From NCBI RefSeq assembly GCF_002043095.1, contig NZ_MVOC01000084.1, forward strand, positions 1 through 40,255: DNA of 40,255 nucleotides. Reading direction: 5' to 3'. The DNA is from Mycobacterium sp. AT1 (GTDB lineage: Bacteria; Actinomycetota; Actinomycetes; Mycobacteriales; Mycobacteriaceae). A program made the translations under genes and the position numbers. This document shows, one piece after another, positions 7,954-15,673 of the stretch (positions are counted from its first letter, which is position 1; the number at the start of each line of letters is the position of its first letter). The notes under the pieces were generated by a model, which was given only the letters and a program-made list of their open reading frames with translations, was not told the origin of the DNA and ran no database searches.

Positions 7954-9474
7954 TCATTGTCGCTTGAATGTCTCCGCAGGCGTTACCTGTGCTTGGCCGG
8001 TGGGGTCGGTGGTGGTGTCGTCGATGGCGCGGCCGAGGCCGGCGTAGAGCTGGGGCTTGGTGCGCTTGAGGTGCAGCGCGACGAGGCACCCGGCGACCAG
8101 GAAGGCCGCCAGCACGAGCAGCATCCACAGATTCTCACCCGGCTCGCCGCCGACGAGGAGGTCGAACCTGATCACCGCGAAGATGACCACGGCGGCCAGG
8201 GCGACGGCGGAGACGATGGGGGCCACGGTCACCTTCCAGGTGTTCTCACCTGCGGGGACTCCGGTGCGGGCGAAGTAGCGGACCACCGCGATGCTGACGA
8301 AGGCCATCAGGATGAGGACACCGGCGGTGCCCAGTCCGCTTCCCGAGCCCACGATCAGCGTCGGATCGGAGTACGCGAAGGCGGCGATGATCAGCAGGAC
8401 GGCCATGATGATCGACGACGCCAGGGAGGACCGGTAGGGCGACTTGTGACGGGGGTGGACCGCGGAGAGGAAGAAGGGCAGTGCGTGGTCGGCGGAGAGG
8501 TTCTGCAGGTAGCGGGCGACCACGTTGTGCACCGAGAGCACCGATGCCAGTGCCGAGGTCGCCACCAGAACGAGGGTCACGTTGGCCACGGTGGGGCTGA
8601 CGTAGCGCGACATCGCGTCGGTGAACATCGTGGAGGGGTCGTCGGTGGCGCGCTGCCCGGCGGCGGATCCGCCGTAGGCGATGACCAGGGAGTACGCCGA
8701 GACGGCGTAGAACACCCCGATCAGCAGGACCGAGAGATAGGTGGCCCTGGGGACGGTGGTGGCGGGGGTGCGCACTTCGTCGCGGTACAGGGCGGTCGCC
8801 TCGAAGCCGATGAAGTTGCCGAAGGCGAACAGCAGGGCCATGCCGGTGCCCGCGCCGATGAACAGCGACGGGTCCAGCGGCTCGACCGACAGCCCGCTGG
8901 CCCCTCCCTTGGCCAGGGTGAAGGCGTTGAAGATGGCGACCAGGATGACTTCCAGGACCATGACGGTGCCCAGGACCTTGGCGGAGAGTTCGACGTTGAA
9001 GTGCCCCAGTGCGGTGATCAGGATCCAGCCGGCTGCGCTGGCTGTCCACCACGGGATCGTCGGGCCGCCGTAATGGGCAATCGCTTGGGACAGAGTCACA
9101 CCGGCGAAGGCGTAGATGCCCACGCAGATCAGAATGTAGGAGATCGTGGCCAGAAACGCGCTGCCCACTCCGAACACCCGGCCCAGGCCTAGGGAGATGT
9201 AGGCGTAGAACGCGCCGGGGCGAGGGATGTGGCGTGTCATGGTCATGTAGCCGACCGAGAAGATCAGCAGCACTGCGGTGGCGACGACCCAGGCCAAGGT
9301 GGCGGCCTGGCCGGCGAAGCCGATCGCAAACGCGATGTATCCCGACACGGTGACGATCGGCGCGGAGAACGCCAACACGCTCAACACCAGCGACGTCGTA
9401 CCCAACTTCCCCGCCAAACGAGTATCCGCCTGCACGGGTAGCCCTGGATCAGGGCTGGCTTGTGTAGTGCTCAT
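7954..9474 (-). CDS. APC superfamily amino acid/amine permease
   Basis: A 506-aa integral membrane protein with about 12 hydrophobic segments between residues 25 and 475 and short polar ends. Family features include the first-helix SVLAFSAPIVTVSGYIAFAIG and LLFAFGNFIGFEATALYRDEVRTP, the conserved region around the sixth helix. APC members import amino acids, polyamines or related amines by proton or substrate exchange. The start at 9474 has AAGGAAG 7 nt upstream on the - strand. Next to an amine oxidase and RidA it is the natural importer for their amine substrate (inference). Confidence 0.86.
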   Translation of the reverse strand: MSTTQASPDPGLPVQADTRLAGKLGTTSLVLSVLAFSAPIVTVSGYIAFAIGFAGQAATLAWVVATAVLLIFSVGYMTMTRHIPRPGAFYAYISLGLGRVFGVGSAFLATISYILICVGIYAFAGVTLSQAIAHYGGPTIPWWTASAAGWILITALGHFNVELSAKVLGTVMVLEVILVAIFNAFTLAKGGASGLSVEPLDPSLFIGAGTGMALLFAFGNFIGFEATALYRDEVRTPATTVPRATYLSVLLIGVFYAVSAYSLVIAYGGSAAGQRATDDPSTMFTDAMSRYVSPTVANVTLVLVATSALASVLSVHNVVARYLQNLSADHALPFFLSAVHPRHKSPYRSSLASSIIMAVLLIIAAFAYSDPTLIVGSGSGLGTAGVLILMAFVSIAVVRYFARTGVPAGENTWKVTVAPIVSAVALAAVVIFAVIRFDLLVGGEPGENLWMLLVLAAFLVAGCLVALHLKRTKPQLYAGLGRAIDDTTTDPTGQAQVTPAETFKRQ

Positions 9475-9965
9475 GGTCGCTTCCTTCGCATAGGGGAGCA
9501 GTCACGTGACCAACGCGTTGTGACGTAGCCCACTGAATCTGGTGATGTCTGGAAAGCTACCTAACGTTCGCAAGCCTTGCACCGTCGTGGGCGTAGGTTG
9601 GCGAAGAACGAAATGGTGGCCGCCACTAACGGGAACAATCGCCGGTACTGCCGTCTTCGATAGTGGAACGATCGGCCAGAGACGGGTTCGTCTTGAGAGC
9701 AGTTTCCAGAGCGAGGTTCTGGGATCGAGTCGAAGTGGCGCGGTTGAGCACGACTCGCCAGACGGCTGAGGGCTGAAGCAGTCCGATTGCGGTCGGCCCG
9801 GCCATTGAAGCCAAGCGCACAGTCTCGGGCGTCAGCCGCATCGACGTCTCCGGCGCTGTTACGTGGCGTAACACATCGCCGCATACCCGCAGTTCGCGTA
9901 AGCGCTCCGTAACGCCGCCAAGTGACATGAACTGCAGTTCAGAGCCCATTTCGGCAGGAACGGCA
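9475..9965. other. Gap upstream of the APC permease gene
   Basis: About 490 bp without a convincing gene. It must hold the - strand permease promoter; a perfect 10-bp palindrome GTCACGTGAC sits at 9501-9510, 27 bp before its start codon, and could be an operator. A perfect 14-bp palindrome lies at 9928-9941. A - strand open frame (9626-9991) begins inside the tRNA-like sequence and is probably not a gene. Confidence 0.5.
9501..9510. promoter_or_regulatory. Palindrome upstream of the APC permease gene
   Basis: GTCACGTGAC is a perfect 10-bp inverted repeat 27 bp before the permease start codon. The position suits an operator. No regulator can be assigned. Confidence 0.3.
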
Positions 9966-9990
9966 AGGGGTTCGAACCCCCTTGGCTCCA
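9966..9990 (+). tRNA. 3' fragment of a tRNA gene, possible attachment-site scar
   Basis: AGGGG-TTCGAAC-CCCCT forms a perfect 5-bp T-stem with a canonical 7-nt T-loop (9966-9982). It is followed by a 7-nt acceptor strand TGGCTCC and discriminator A (9983-9990). The matching 5' acceptor half (GGAGCCA or a G-U variant) is absent in the 100 bp upstream, and no D-arm or anticodon arm is visible, so this is a 3' fragment and not a gene. A strong terminator follows 8 bp later, as after a real tRNA gene. Integrases often use tRNA 3' ends, leaving such a fragment at the far end of the element. The amino acid cannot be assigned. Confidence 0.5.
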
Positions 9991-9998
9991 CAATCAGG

Positions 9999-10029
9999 AA
10001 CCCGCCCAGACCATTGGTCTGGGCGGGTT
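9999..10029. terminator. Rho-independent terminator after the tRNA fragment
   Basis: A perfect 14-bp stem (9999-10012 with 10016-10029) has a 3-nt loop. T, C, T, T follow on the + strand, and the - strand side is AA then TCC. It can end + strand transcripts from the tRNA side and - strand transcripts from the AbiE locus, whose last stop is at 10073. Confidence 0.8.
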
Positions 10030-10072
10030 TCTTGGTGAGTAGGGCGCCCCGCCGTCGCGGTGAGGCAAGTTG

Positions 10073-10734
10073 TTAGTCGTCCCCGTGAACGAACACGGCG
10101 TCTAGGCAGGACACGATCAACGTGACCTGGTCGTCGAGCATCTCTTCACAGGCGAACTCGAGACGTTCCTCGCGACGCCAGGCTGCCCATTTCGCTTGCG
10201 CGACAGCGCCGTAGCCAGCCAGATGAGGTGCCACTGGCTCAAGGGTGACGCCGCGGTGGCGCGCGACTGCCCGCGCGGCGCGGAGTAGTCCGTCAGCGTC
10301 GATGCCTTGGCGGGCGAGCGCGACGACGTCGACGTAGTCACGCCATCGCGTGCTGGTGACTTTTCGGGGCGGCGGCACGATGGGGTCCCCAGTGGATACG
10401 TCCCATGACACTGTCCCCCTCCACGTTCCGATTGAGACTGCGACCCGCAGTCGAAGGCCCGGATACTCGGTTTGCTCACGAATCTCCTGCACGTCGATCG
10501 TGTCGAGGTCGAAGGCCACACCGTCGTCCACGTTGATTGCGGCAATGTCGCGCACCACTTCGGCGAGATGCTGGGCATCGACGTTGGCGCTGACGGCATT
10601 GACGTCGATGTCCTTCGTTGGGCGCCGCACCCCGTAGGCGGCCAGTAACACGCCACCCTTGAGGACGAAGTCGGCGGCATGGGAGGTGCGGGTGAGTCTG
10701 TCCAGAAACGATTCGAGAGCGTGTCGGCACTCAT
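10073..10734 (-). pseudogene. Decayed AbiEii/type IV TA nucleotidyltransferase toxin
   Basis: The reading frame from about 10715 down to 10073 matches AbiEii toxins: ALESFLDRLTR, then FVLKGGVLLAAYGVRRPTKDID, the polymerase-beta-like metal motif, then GDPIVPPP and TRWRDYVDV. Three lesions are visible. The natural start, ATG 10734 in an ATGA overlap with the antitoxin stop, is in another frame. The intact frame has no start codon before GTG 10651, which lies inside the conserved LKGG region. The segment between GDPIVPPP and TRWRDY is about 30-35 residues shorter than in the family and lacks the conserved AEK...T active-site motif. The toxin should be inactive. Confidence 0.75.
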
Positions 10735-11288
10735 GCCAACATCTCCAGTGCGTGCAGGACCGGAGTCTTGGCGCGGGGGAGGCGGGTCGCGATCTCGATC
10801 AGCCGCGCGGGTTTGCCTCCGCGGCGCAGCCACTCCCGTAAAGCCTCGCGGGCCAGCTCGTAGCCGACTTCCCCGCGAAGCCGGAACGCGTCGGCGATCG
10901 AGCGCTCGGCAGAGTAGATGCCGATCATTTGACCCGCTCCCGGGATGGCAATCTCTTCGCGTCCGATGGCGAAGGTTGCCCGGTCGAAGTGGTGCCAGGC
11001 GATAGCCCCCGTGCTCTTCGGGGTTCTCGATCCGCGTGGGATGGCGATGTCGAGTGCGGTGGGGATGGTGTCGGTGAGGTCGTGGTGGGCGAGCGCAGAG
11101 GTCAGGCAGATAGTCGCGTCTGGGCGTCGCGTCGCTGCCTCGATCTGATCCCAGTCGCTGGCCGAGTGTTCGACGGGAAGGTAGATGCCGCGAGCGATGC
11201 GGTCGAGGTGGCCCGTGCGGGCGCCGCGATATAGCGCGCTGCGTGTCAGGCCGGCCTGTCCGGCAGTGCTCGGCGTCAGTGCGCTCAC
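10731..11288 (-). CDS. AbiEi-type antitoxin / transcriptional regulator
   Basis: A 185-aa protein with an N-terminal winged-helix domain (LTRSALYRGARTGHLDRIARGIYLP, about residues 14-38) and a C-terminal AbiEi domain (AERSIADAFRLRGEVGYELAREALREWLRRGG). In type IV AbiE systems this protein represses its operon and counters the nucleotidyltransferase toxin. The start is GTG 11288 with a strong AGGAGG 6 nt upstream. The frame is intact while the toxin is broken, so it may survive as an orphan regulator. A near-perfect palindrome 33 bp upstream is a candidate operator. Confidence 0.8.
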   Translation of the reverse strand: MSALTPSTAGQAGLTRSALYRGARTGHLDRIARGIYLPVEHSASDWDQIEAATRRPDATICLTSALAHHDLTDTIPTALDIAIPRGSRTPKSTGAIAWHHFDRATFAIGREEIAIPGAGQMIGIYSAERSIADAFRLRGEVGYELAREALREWLRRGGKPARLIEIATRLPRAKTPVLHALEMLA

Positions 11289-11615
11289 AATCCACCTCCT
11301 GGCGCAGGGTGCTAAACGTCTACAGATAGATCTACCTGTACACGTTTCGTTTCACGAAGCCCCGAACGTCCTGTGCCGATTGCTGACAACGCCCCGACCT
11401 CCGCACCGTTTCTTGCCTGCTAAACAGCCTGTTCACCGGGCCGGCCCGAGTTCCGGCGTTTCTACCAACAAAACGGTTGGCGGACTTCAACATACCGCCG
11501 TCGCCCGCTGCGGCCGCCTGGTTCTGCGGTCGCCACCAATCTGCCATGCAACGGTTGGGACACTGCGTTTCCCGACTCGGCCTTAGGCGCGACTGGAGGC
11601 GACAGGGCGGACTTC
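11289..11615. other. Promoter region of the antitoxin gene and gap to pucR
   Basis: A 327-bp gap between the antitoxin start and the pucR stop. It carries the palindrome at 11321-11340 close to the antitoxin gene. The remaining 270 bp are lower in GC than the flanks and show no recognisable gene, which fits a mobile or decayed locus. Confidence 0.5.
11321..11340. promoter_or_regulatory. Candidate operator for the AbiEi antitoxin
   Basis: TACAGATAGATCTACCTGTA is palindromic at 18 of 20 positions and lies 33-52 bp upstream of the antitoxin GTG. AbiEi proteins bind inverted repeats in their own promoters, so this is the natural autoregulatory site (inference). Confidence 0.5.
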
Positions 11616-13247
11616 TTACTCCCTGCCTTCGTGCCCGCCGCGGCCGTCTTGACCAGGTGCGAGACGTAGCTGAAGCCACGTGGTGAGGATGTCGTCGGGG
11701 TGTGCGAGAGGTACGCGGAAGCCGTCTGCGGCCCGTCGTAGTCGGTAGCGCAACGTGTTGGGGTGAATGTTCAGTTGTCGTGCGGTCTCGGCGACGTCGC
11801 CCAATGCGCCGAAGTAGGTACACAGGGTGGCCTGGTACTCGGTGCCTCGTGCTCGGTCGTGGTCAAGCAGGGCTCGGACTCCGGAGTGCAGCGGTGTCTC
11901 GTTGCGGGCGAACTCGCGGGCGAGGGTGGTCAGCAGTATCTGGGCGTAGATGTCGGTGGCGGTGGCAACCGACGGCGCAGAGTCGACGGATCCGATGACG
12001 GCGAGCACCTGGTCGACCTCACGGCGCAGCTGGTGTAAAGCGGACGGCCCTCGTCCCGCGGAACTGATGGCGGCGTGAGCTGGATGGCCGAGGCGGGCCT
12101 CGACCGCCTTCGATGCACCGGTGGCCACCCGGCGGGGCATGTCCTCGTCGCGCACCGAGGGGAACAGCACGTAGACGGTGCCGCCGATGGCGACGCAGGA
12201 GACGTTCGTCCGAAAGACGCCGCAGTACTGCTCTACCGCGGTGCTGAGCTGGGGGATCAGGGGCGGGGATCCAAGTCCGGCGGGGAAGGTGAACCCCACC
12301 ACGACTGAGGGCACGCCGGTGGCCATACCGAATCGAGTTGCCGTGGTGGCGAGGGAACCGTGCCCCTCGAGCAGCGACCTCAGCCATTCCGCCCGCAACT
12401 GCCGTTCGACGTCGACCGCGTTTTGGGCTTGGAGAATGTGAATGGCCGCGAGCCGGCACGCGTCCTGCAGCGCGGTCTCACCCTCGGGTCCGACGGGCTG
12501 GTCCGCCTCGATGACCCAGATCGACCCGACCGGTTGACGGCCGGCCCGGACCGCAACCGCGCAACGGGGCAACTCTCCGTCGGTGGGGTCGTAGGGGAAA
12601 TGGATCACCCCGTCGGCGAGAAGGAGTTCACGGTACTGCCTGACGTGCTTGTCCATCTCGGGGACGCGGCGGGCCAGGATTCCGATGCGGCGCATCCGGT
12701 CGACCTTGTGCTGCTCCAGATTCGAGTAGGCCAGCACGTTGCGATCGAGGTCCTCGATCGCGACCGCTCCCTTCAGTGCGGTGGCGATCGCGTTGGCGAG
12801 TACGAACAGGTCGCCACCGCCGGTGTCGTTCGGATGGTCATTCCGCGAGTGGCTGCTGGTCACGGACACGATCAGCCTGTCCAGGTGCCGCCAGGGGACC
12901 GCCTCGTCGACGACCAAGAGTGCGATGCCCGCCGTCCTTGCCGCGTCGGCGACGTCGTGAAGCGGTTGCCCCCTGGCCTTGACCACGAGGGCCGAGTATC
13001 CACGTTTGGCGGCAGCCGGCATCGTCGTGCCGACCTGTGGGGAATCGGGCGCGAGGCCCACCATGAGCAGCACACCGCCTGGGCTGTCGGGTAATTCGTC
13101 CATGGGGTCGAAGATCACCGGCCCACTGGCAACGTTCCCGAGTCCGGCGGCGCTGGGCACCGCACGAATCACGACGGTTCCCAAGGTGTGAACCAGGTCC
13201 GCGACGGTGAGCGCCGACGGTCCTCGGCTCCCGTGAACCTCATCCAT
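11616..13247 (-). CDS. PucR family transcriptional regulator
   Basis: A 543-aa regulator with the PucR layout: an N-terminal PucR-like ligand domain (about 10-140, TVADLVHTLGTVVIRA...), a degenerate GGDEF-like middle region (about 310-440) and a C-terminal helix-turn-helix of the PucR/CdaR type near 480-525 (GDVAETARQLNIHPNTLRYRLRRA). These proteins usually activate nearby catabolic or transport genes in response to a small molecule. The start is ATG 13247; no good ribosome site is seen. It is divergent from the lysA-like/ABC operon, 122 bp away, with two TTGGCCA boxes in between, so that operon is its likely target. Confidence 0.85.
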   Translation of the reverse strand: MDEVHGSRGPSALTVADLVHTLGTVVIRAVPSAAGLGNVASGPVIFDPMDELPDSPGGVLLMVGLAPDSPQVGTTMPAAAKRGYSALVVKARGQPLHDVADAARTAGIALLVVDEAVPWRHLDRLIVSVTSSHSRNDHPNDTGGGDLFVLANAIATALKGAVAIEDLDRNVLAYSNLEQHKVDRMRRIGILARRVPEMDKHVRQYRELLLADGVIHFPYDPTDGELPRCAVAVRAGRQPVGSIWVIEADQPVGPEGETALQDACRLAAIHILQAQNAVDVERQLRAEWLRSLLEGHGSLATTATRFGMATGVPSVVVGFTFPAGLGSPPLIPQLSTAVEQYCGVFRTNVSCVAIGGTVYVLFPSVRDEDMPRRVATGASKAVEARLGHPAHAAISSAGRGPSALHQLRREVDQVLAVIGSVDSAPSVATATDIYAQILLTTLAREFARNETPLHSGVRALLDHDRARGTEYQATLCTYFGALGDVAETARQLNIHPNTLRYRLRRAADGFRVPLAHPDDILTTWLQLRLAPGQDGRGGHEGRE

Positions 13248-13280
13248 TTGGCCAGGTTAATCGAGCCGGACTTGGCCAAA
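13247..13280. promoter_or_regulatory. Paired TTGGCCA boxes at the pucR start
   Basis: TTGGCCA occurs at 13248-13254 and again at 13272-13278. With flanking bases they form an inverted pair, TTTGGCCA at 13247-13254 and TGGCCAAA at 13273-13280. They overlap the pucR start codon and lie about 100 bp before the lysA-like gene, a position suited to autorepression by PucR. Confidence 0.4.
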
Positions 13281-13369
13281 CGCACGACTGCCTCTCGGGG
13301 TCGCGGCACACAGACTTCTCACAGCAGGTCGAGACCACCCCGTCGACACCCGAGACACCGAAGGACATC

Positions 13370-14671
13370 GTGAGCACCACCGAATCACTCCGTCTTACCC
13401 CCGCTGACGTCCTTGGCGTCTTTCCCGAGGAATCGGACCTCACCGAGACGGGTGAACTCACCATCGGCGGCTGCAGTGTCAGCCAGCTGGCCGAGGAGTT
13501 CGGCACCCCCGCCTATGTCATCGACGAGCAGGGTCTGCGTCGCCAGATCCGACGTTTCGTCGACGGGTTGGCCAGCCGGTGGCCGCGTTCAACGGTGCTG
13601 TTTGCGTCGAAATCGCTTCCGGCAGTTGCCATGTATGCGATCGCCGAGTCCGAGGGACTCGGCGTCGACGTCGCCGGCGGCGGCGAGTTGATGATGGCGC
13701 TGGCGGCTGGTGTCGACCCAGCCCGCATCTACATGCACGGGAACGCCAAGTCCGATGCCGAGATCGACATGGCACTGCAGGCGGGAATCCGATGCATCAT
13801 CGTGGACAACCTCGACGAGCTCGCTCGACTGGAGACACTGACCACGCGGCCGCAGGCAGTGATGATCCGGTTGACGCCGGGAATTTCCCCTCGGACCCAC
13901 GCATCACAGCTCACCGGTGGCACTGACTCGAAGTTCGGGCTGCCCCGCGAACAGGTGGAGTTGGCGGCGAAGCGCATTGCGGCGCACCCCTTTCTGAGCC
14001 TGGAGGGGATCCACGTTCACATCGGTTCCCAAGTGCTGGAGACCGAGCCGTTCGCCGACGCGGTGAAGACGGTTGCCGATTTGGGGCCCTTCGAGACGTA
14101 CGACATCGGTGGCGGATTGGGTGTCCAGTACACCGAGGACCAGCCGGCACCGAGTGTGGAGCAGTACCTCGACGCCGTGGTTGACGCGGCACGCGCACAT
14201 CTGCCGGAGGGGGCACGGTTGATCATCGAGCCGGGGCGTTCCCTGGTCGCTCGAGCCGGCGTCTCCCTCTACCGCGTCAACGCGGTCAAGCACACCGGCA
14301 AGACGTTCGTCGCCGTGGATGGGGGAATGGCCGACAACTTGGACATCGCGTTGACGGGCCAGCGCTACCACGCCGTCGTCGCGACCACGATGGACCGCGT
14401 ACCAGACACGGTTTGCGACGTCGTCGGCCGCCAGTGTGAGTCTGGGGACCTGATGGTGGGTGGGGCCACGTTGGTCGACCCGAAGGTCGGTGACCTGGTC
14501 GTCATACCGGTGACCGGGGCCTACAGCTACACGATGGCCAACCACTACAACGGCGCCCCGATTCCGCCGATCGTCTTCTGCGCGGACGGCAAGGCTTCGC
14601 TGGCCGCGCGTCGAGAGACCTACGAAGACATGTTGCAAACACACCAGCCAGCCTTCACCCGCCGATGGTGA
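13370..14671 (+). CDS. LysA-like PLP-dependent diaminopimelate decarboxylase paralogue
   Basis: A 433-aa fold-III decarboxylase with all main residues: PLP Lys81 in FASKS, HVHIGSQ (215-221), the phosphate loop GGGLGV (247-252), EPGR (287-290) and the substrate Cys in CESGD (356-360). LysA converts meso-diaminopimelate to L-lysine; relatives act on ornithine, arginine or other amino acids. The start is GTG 13370, 4 nt after AAGGA. It leads an operon with a complete polar-amino-acid ABC importer and faces a PucR regulator. This points to catabolism of an imported amino acid rather than housekeeping lysine synthesis (inference). Housekeeping lysA in mycobacteria sits elsewhere, next to thrA/hom and thrC. 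Confidence 0.83.
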   Translation: MSTTESLRLTPADVLGVFPEESDLTETGELTIGGCSVSQLAEEFGTPAYVIDEQGLRRQIRRFVDGLASRWPRSTVLFASKSLPAVAMYAIAESEGLGVDVAGGGELMMALAAGVDPARIYMHGNAKSDAEIDMALQAGIRCIIVDNLDELARLETLTTRPQAVMIRLTPGISPRTHASQLTGGTDSKFGLPREQVELAAKRIAAHPFLSLEGIHVHIGSQVLETEPFADAVKTVADLGPFETYDIGGGLGVQYTEDQPAPSVEQYLDAVVDAARAHLPEGARLIIEPGRSLVARAGVSLYRVNAVKHTGKTFVAVDGGMADNLDIALTGQRYHAVVATTMDRVPDTVCDVVGRQCESGDLMVGGATLVDPKVGDLVVIPVTGAYSYTMANHYNGAPIPPIVFCADGKASLAARRETYEDMLQTHQPAFTRRW

Positions 14672-14728
14672 AGTCCCCCAGCCGATTACACGTCCGAACC
14701 GCGAACCACCACACAGAGGAGACCGACC

Positions 14729-15673
14729 ATGACGACCACGAATAGATTCCGCACCCGCTTTCTTGGTAGCACCGTGTTGATGGGTGCCGCGACCGCGCTG
14801 GTGTTGTCGGGGTGCTCCGGTGGCGGATCGGACTCGGCGACCAGCACAGAGGCCGGCTCGAGCACGTCGGTCCAAGTCGACGCCGCGGCGGCGGCGCTGT
14901 TGCCCGCCAAGTACAAGGAGTCGGGTATCAACGTCGCCGCCGACATGCCCAACCCGCCGATGGAGATGCTGGACGAGAACCAGAACCCGACCGGCTTCGA
15001 CTACGACCTCGCCCAGGCGCTCGGTGCCAAGCTCGGGGTGAAGTTCACGTTCGTCCAGCAGACCTTCGACACCGCGGTGCCTTCGCTGCAGGCAGGCAAG
15101 CACGACATCATCATGGCCGGCATGAACGACACCGTCGAGCGTGAGAAAGTCCTCGACTTCGTCGACTACTTCCACGCTGGATTCGTGATCGTGGTGCAGA
15201 AGGGCAACCCGGAGAACATCACCCGGATCCTGGATCTGTGTGGCAAGAACGTCGCGGTCCAGAAGTCGACGGTTCAGGGGGAGCTCCTCGAGGGCTATGC
15301 CGACAAGTGCAAGGCAGCGGGTGCCGGACCCATCAACCTCGTCCAGCTCCCGACGGAGCTGGACGCCCAGACCGCCGTGCGTTCGAACAAGGCGGTCGCC
15401 GACGTCGTCGACGCCTCGGTCGGAACCTACGCAGCCGAAACCGCCGGTGACGGGCAGATATTCGAGCTGGTCAAGGATGTCGAGCACCCGGGGGGCTACA
15501 ACCCGGTCTACACCGGAATCGGCCTGCTCAAGGGCAACGACGACCTGGCCAAGGCCCTCAACATGGCTCTGCAATCGGTGATGGACGACGGCACGTACGC
15601 CAAGCTTCTGGACAAGTACAAGCTGTCGGACTTCGCGATCGACAAGGCCGGAATCAACCGTGCCTCGGAGTGA
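14729..15673 (+). CDS. ABC transporter substrate-binding lipoprotein, family 3
   Basis: A 314-aa extracellular solute-binding protein. The signal peptide ends in lipobox LSGC with acylated Cys29, then a Ser/Thr-rich linker to about residue 50. The mature domain has the family 3 pattern GFDYDLAQALGAKLGVKFTFVQQ (split, about 88-110) and a late YNPVYTGIGL. It captures a polar or charged amino acid outside the membrane. GAGGAG at 14716-14721 precedes ATG 14729. The permease gene overlaps its 3' end by 14 bp. Confidence 0.87.
   Translation: MTTTNRFRTRFLGSTVLMGAATALVLSGCSGGGSDSATSTEAGSSTSVQVDAAAAALLPAKYKESGINVAADMPNPPMEMLDENQNPTGFDYDLAQALGAKLGVKFTFVQQTFDTAVPSLQAGKHDIIMAGMNDTVEREKVLDFVDYFHAGFVIVVQKGNPENITRILDLCGKNVAVQKSTVQGELLEGYADKCKAAGAGPINLVQLPTELDAQTAVRSNKAVADVVDASVGTYAAETAGDGQIFELVKDVEHPGGYNPVYTGIGLLKGNDDLAKALNMALQSVMDDGTYAKLLDKYKLSDFAIDKAGINRASE

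Noticed and set aside
9900..9990. A complete tRNA gene
   Set aside because: The T-arm and 3' acceptor are good, but no 5' acceptor strand, D-arm or anticodon arm can be found upstream.
9626..9991. A 121-codon - strand open frame starting MEPRGFEPL
   Set aside because: Its start lies inside the reversed tRNA T-arm, a common artefact, and the rest has no family features.
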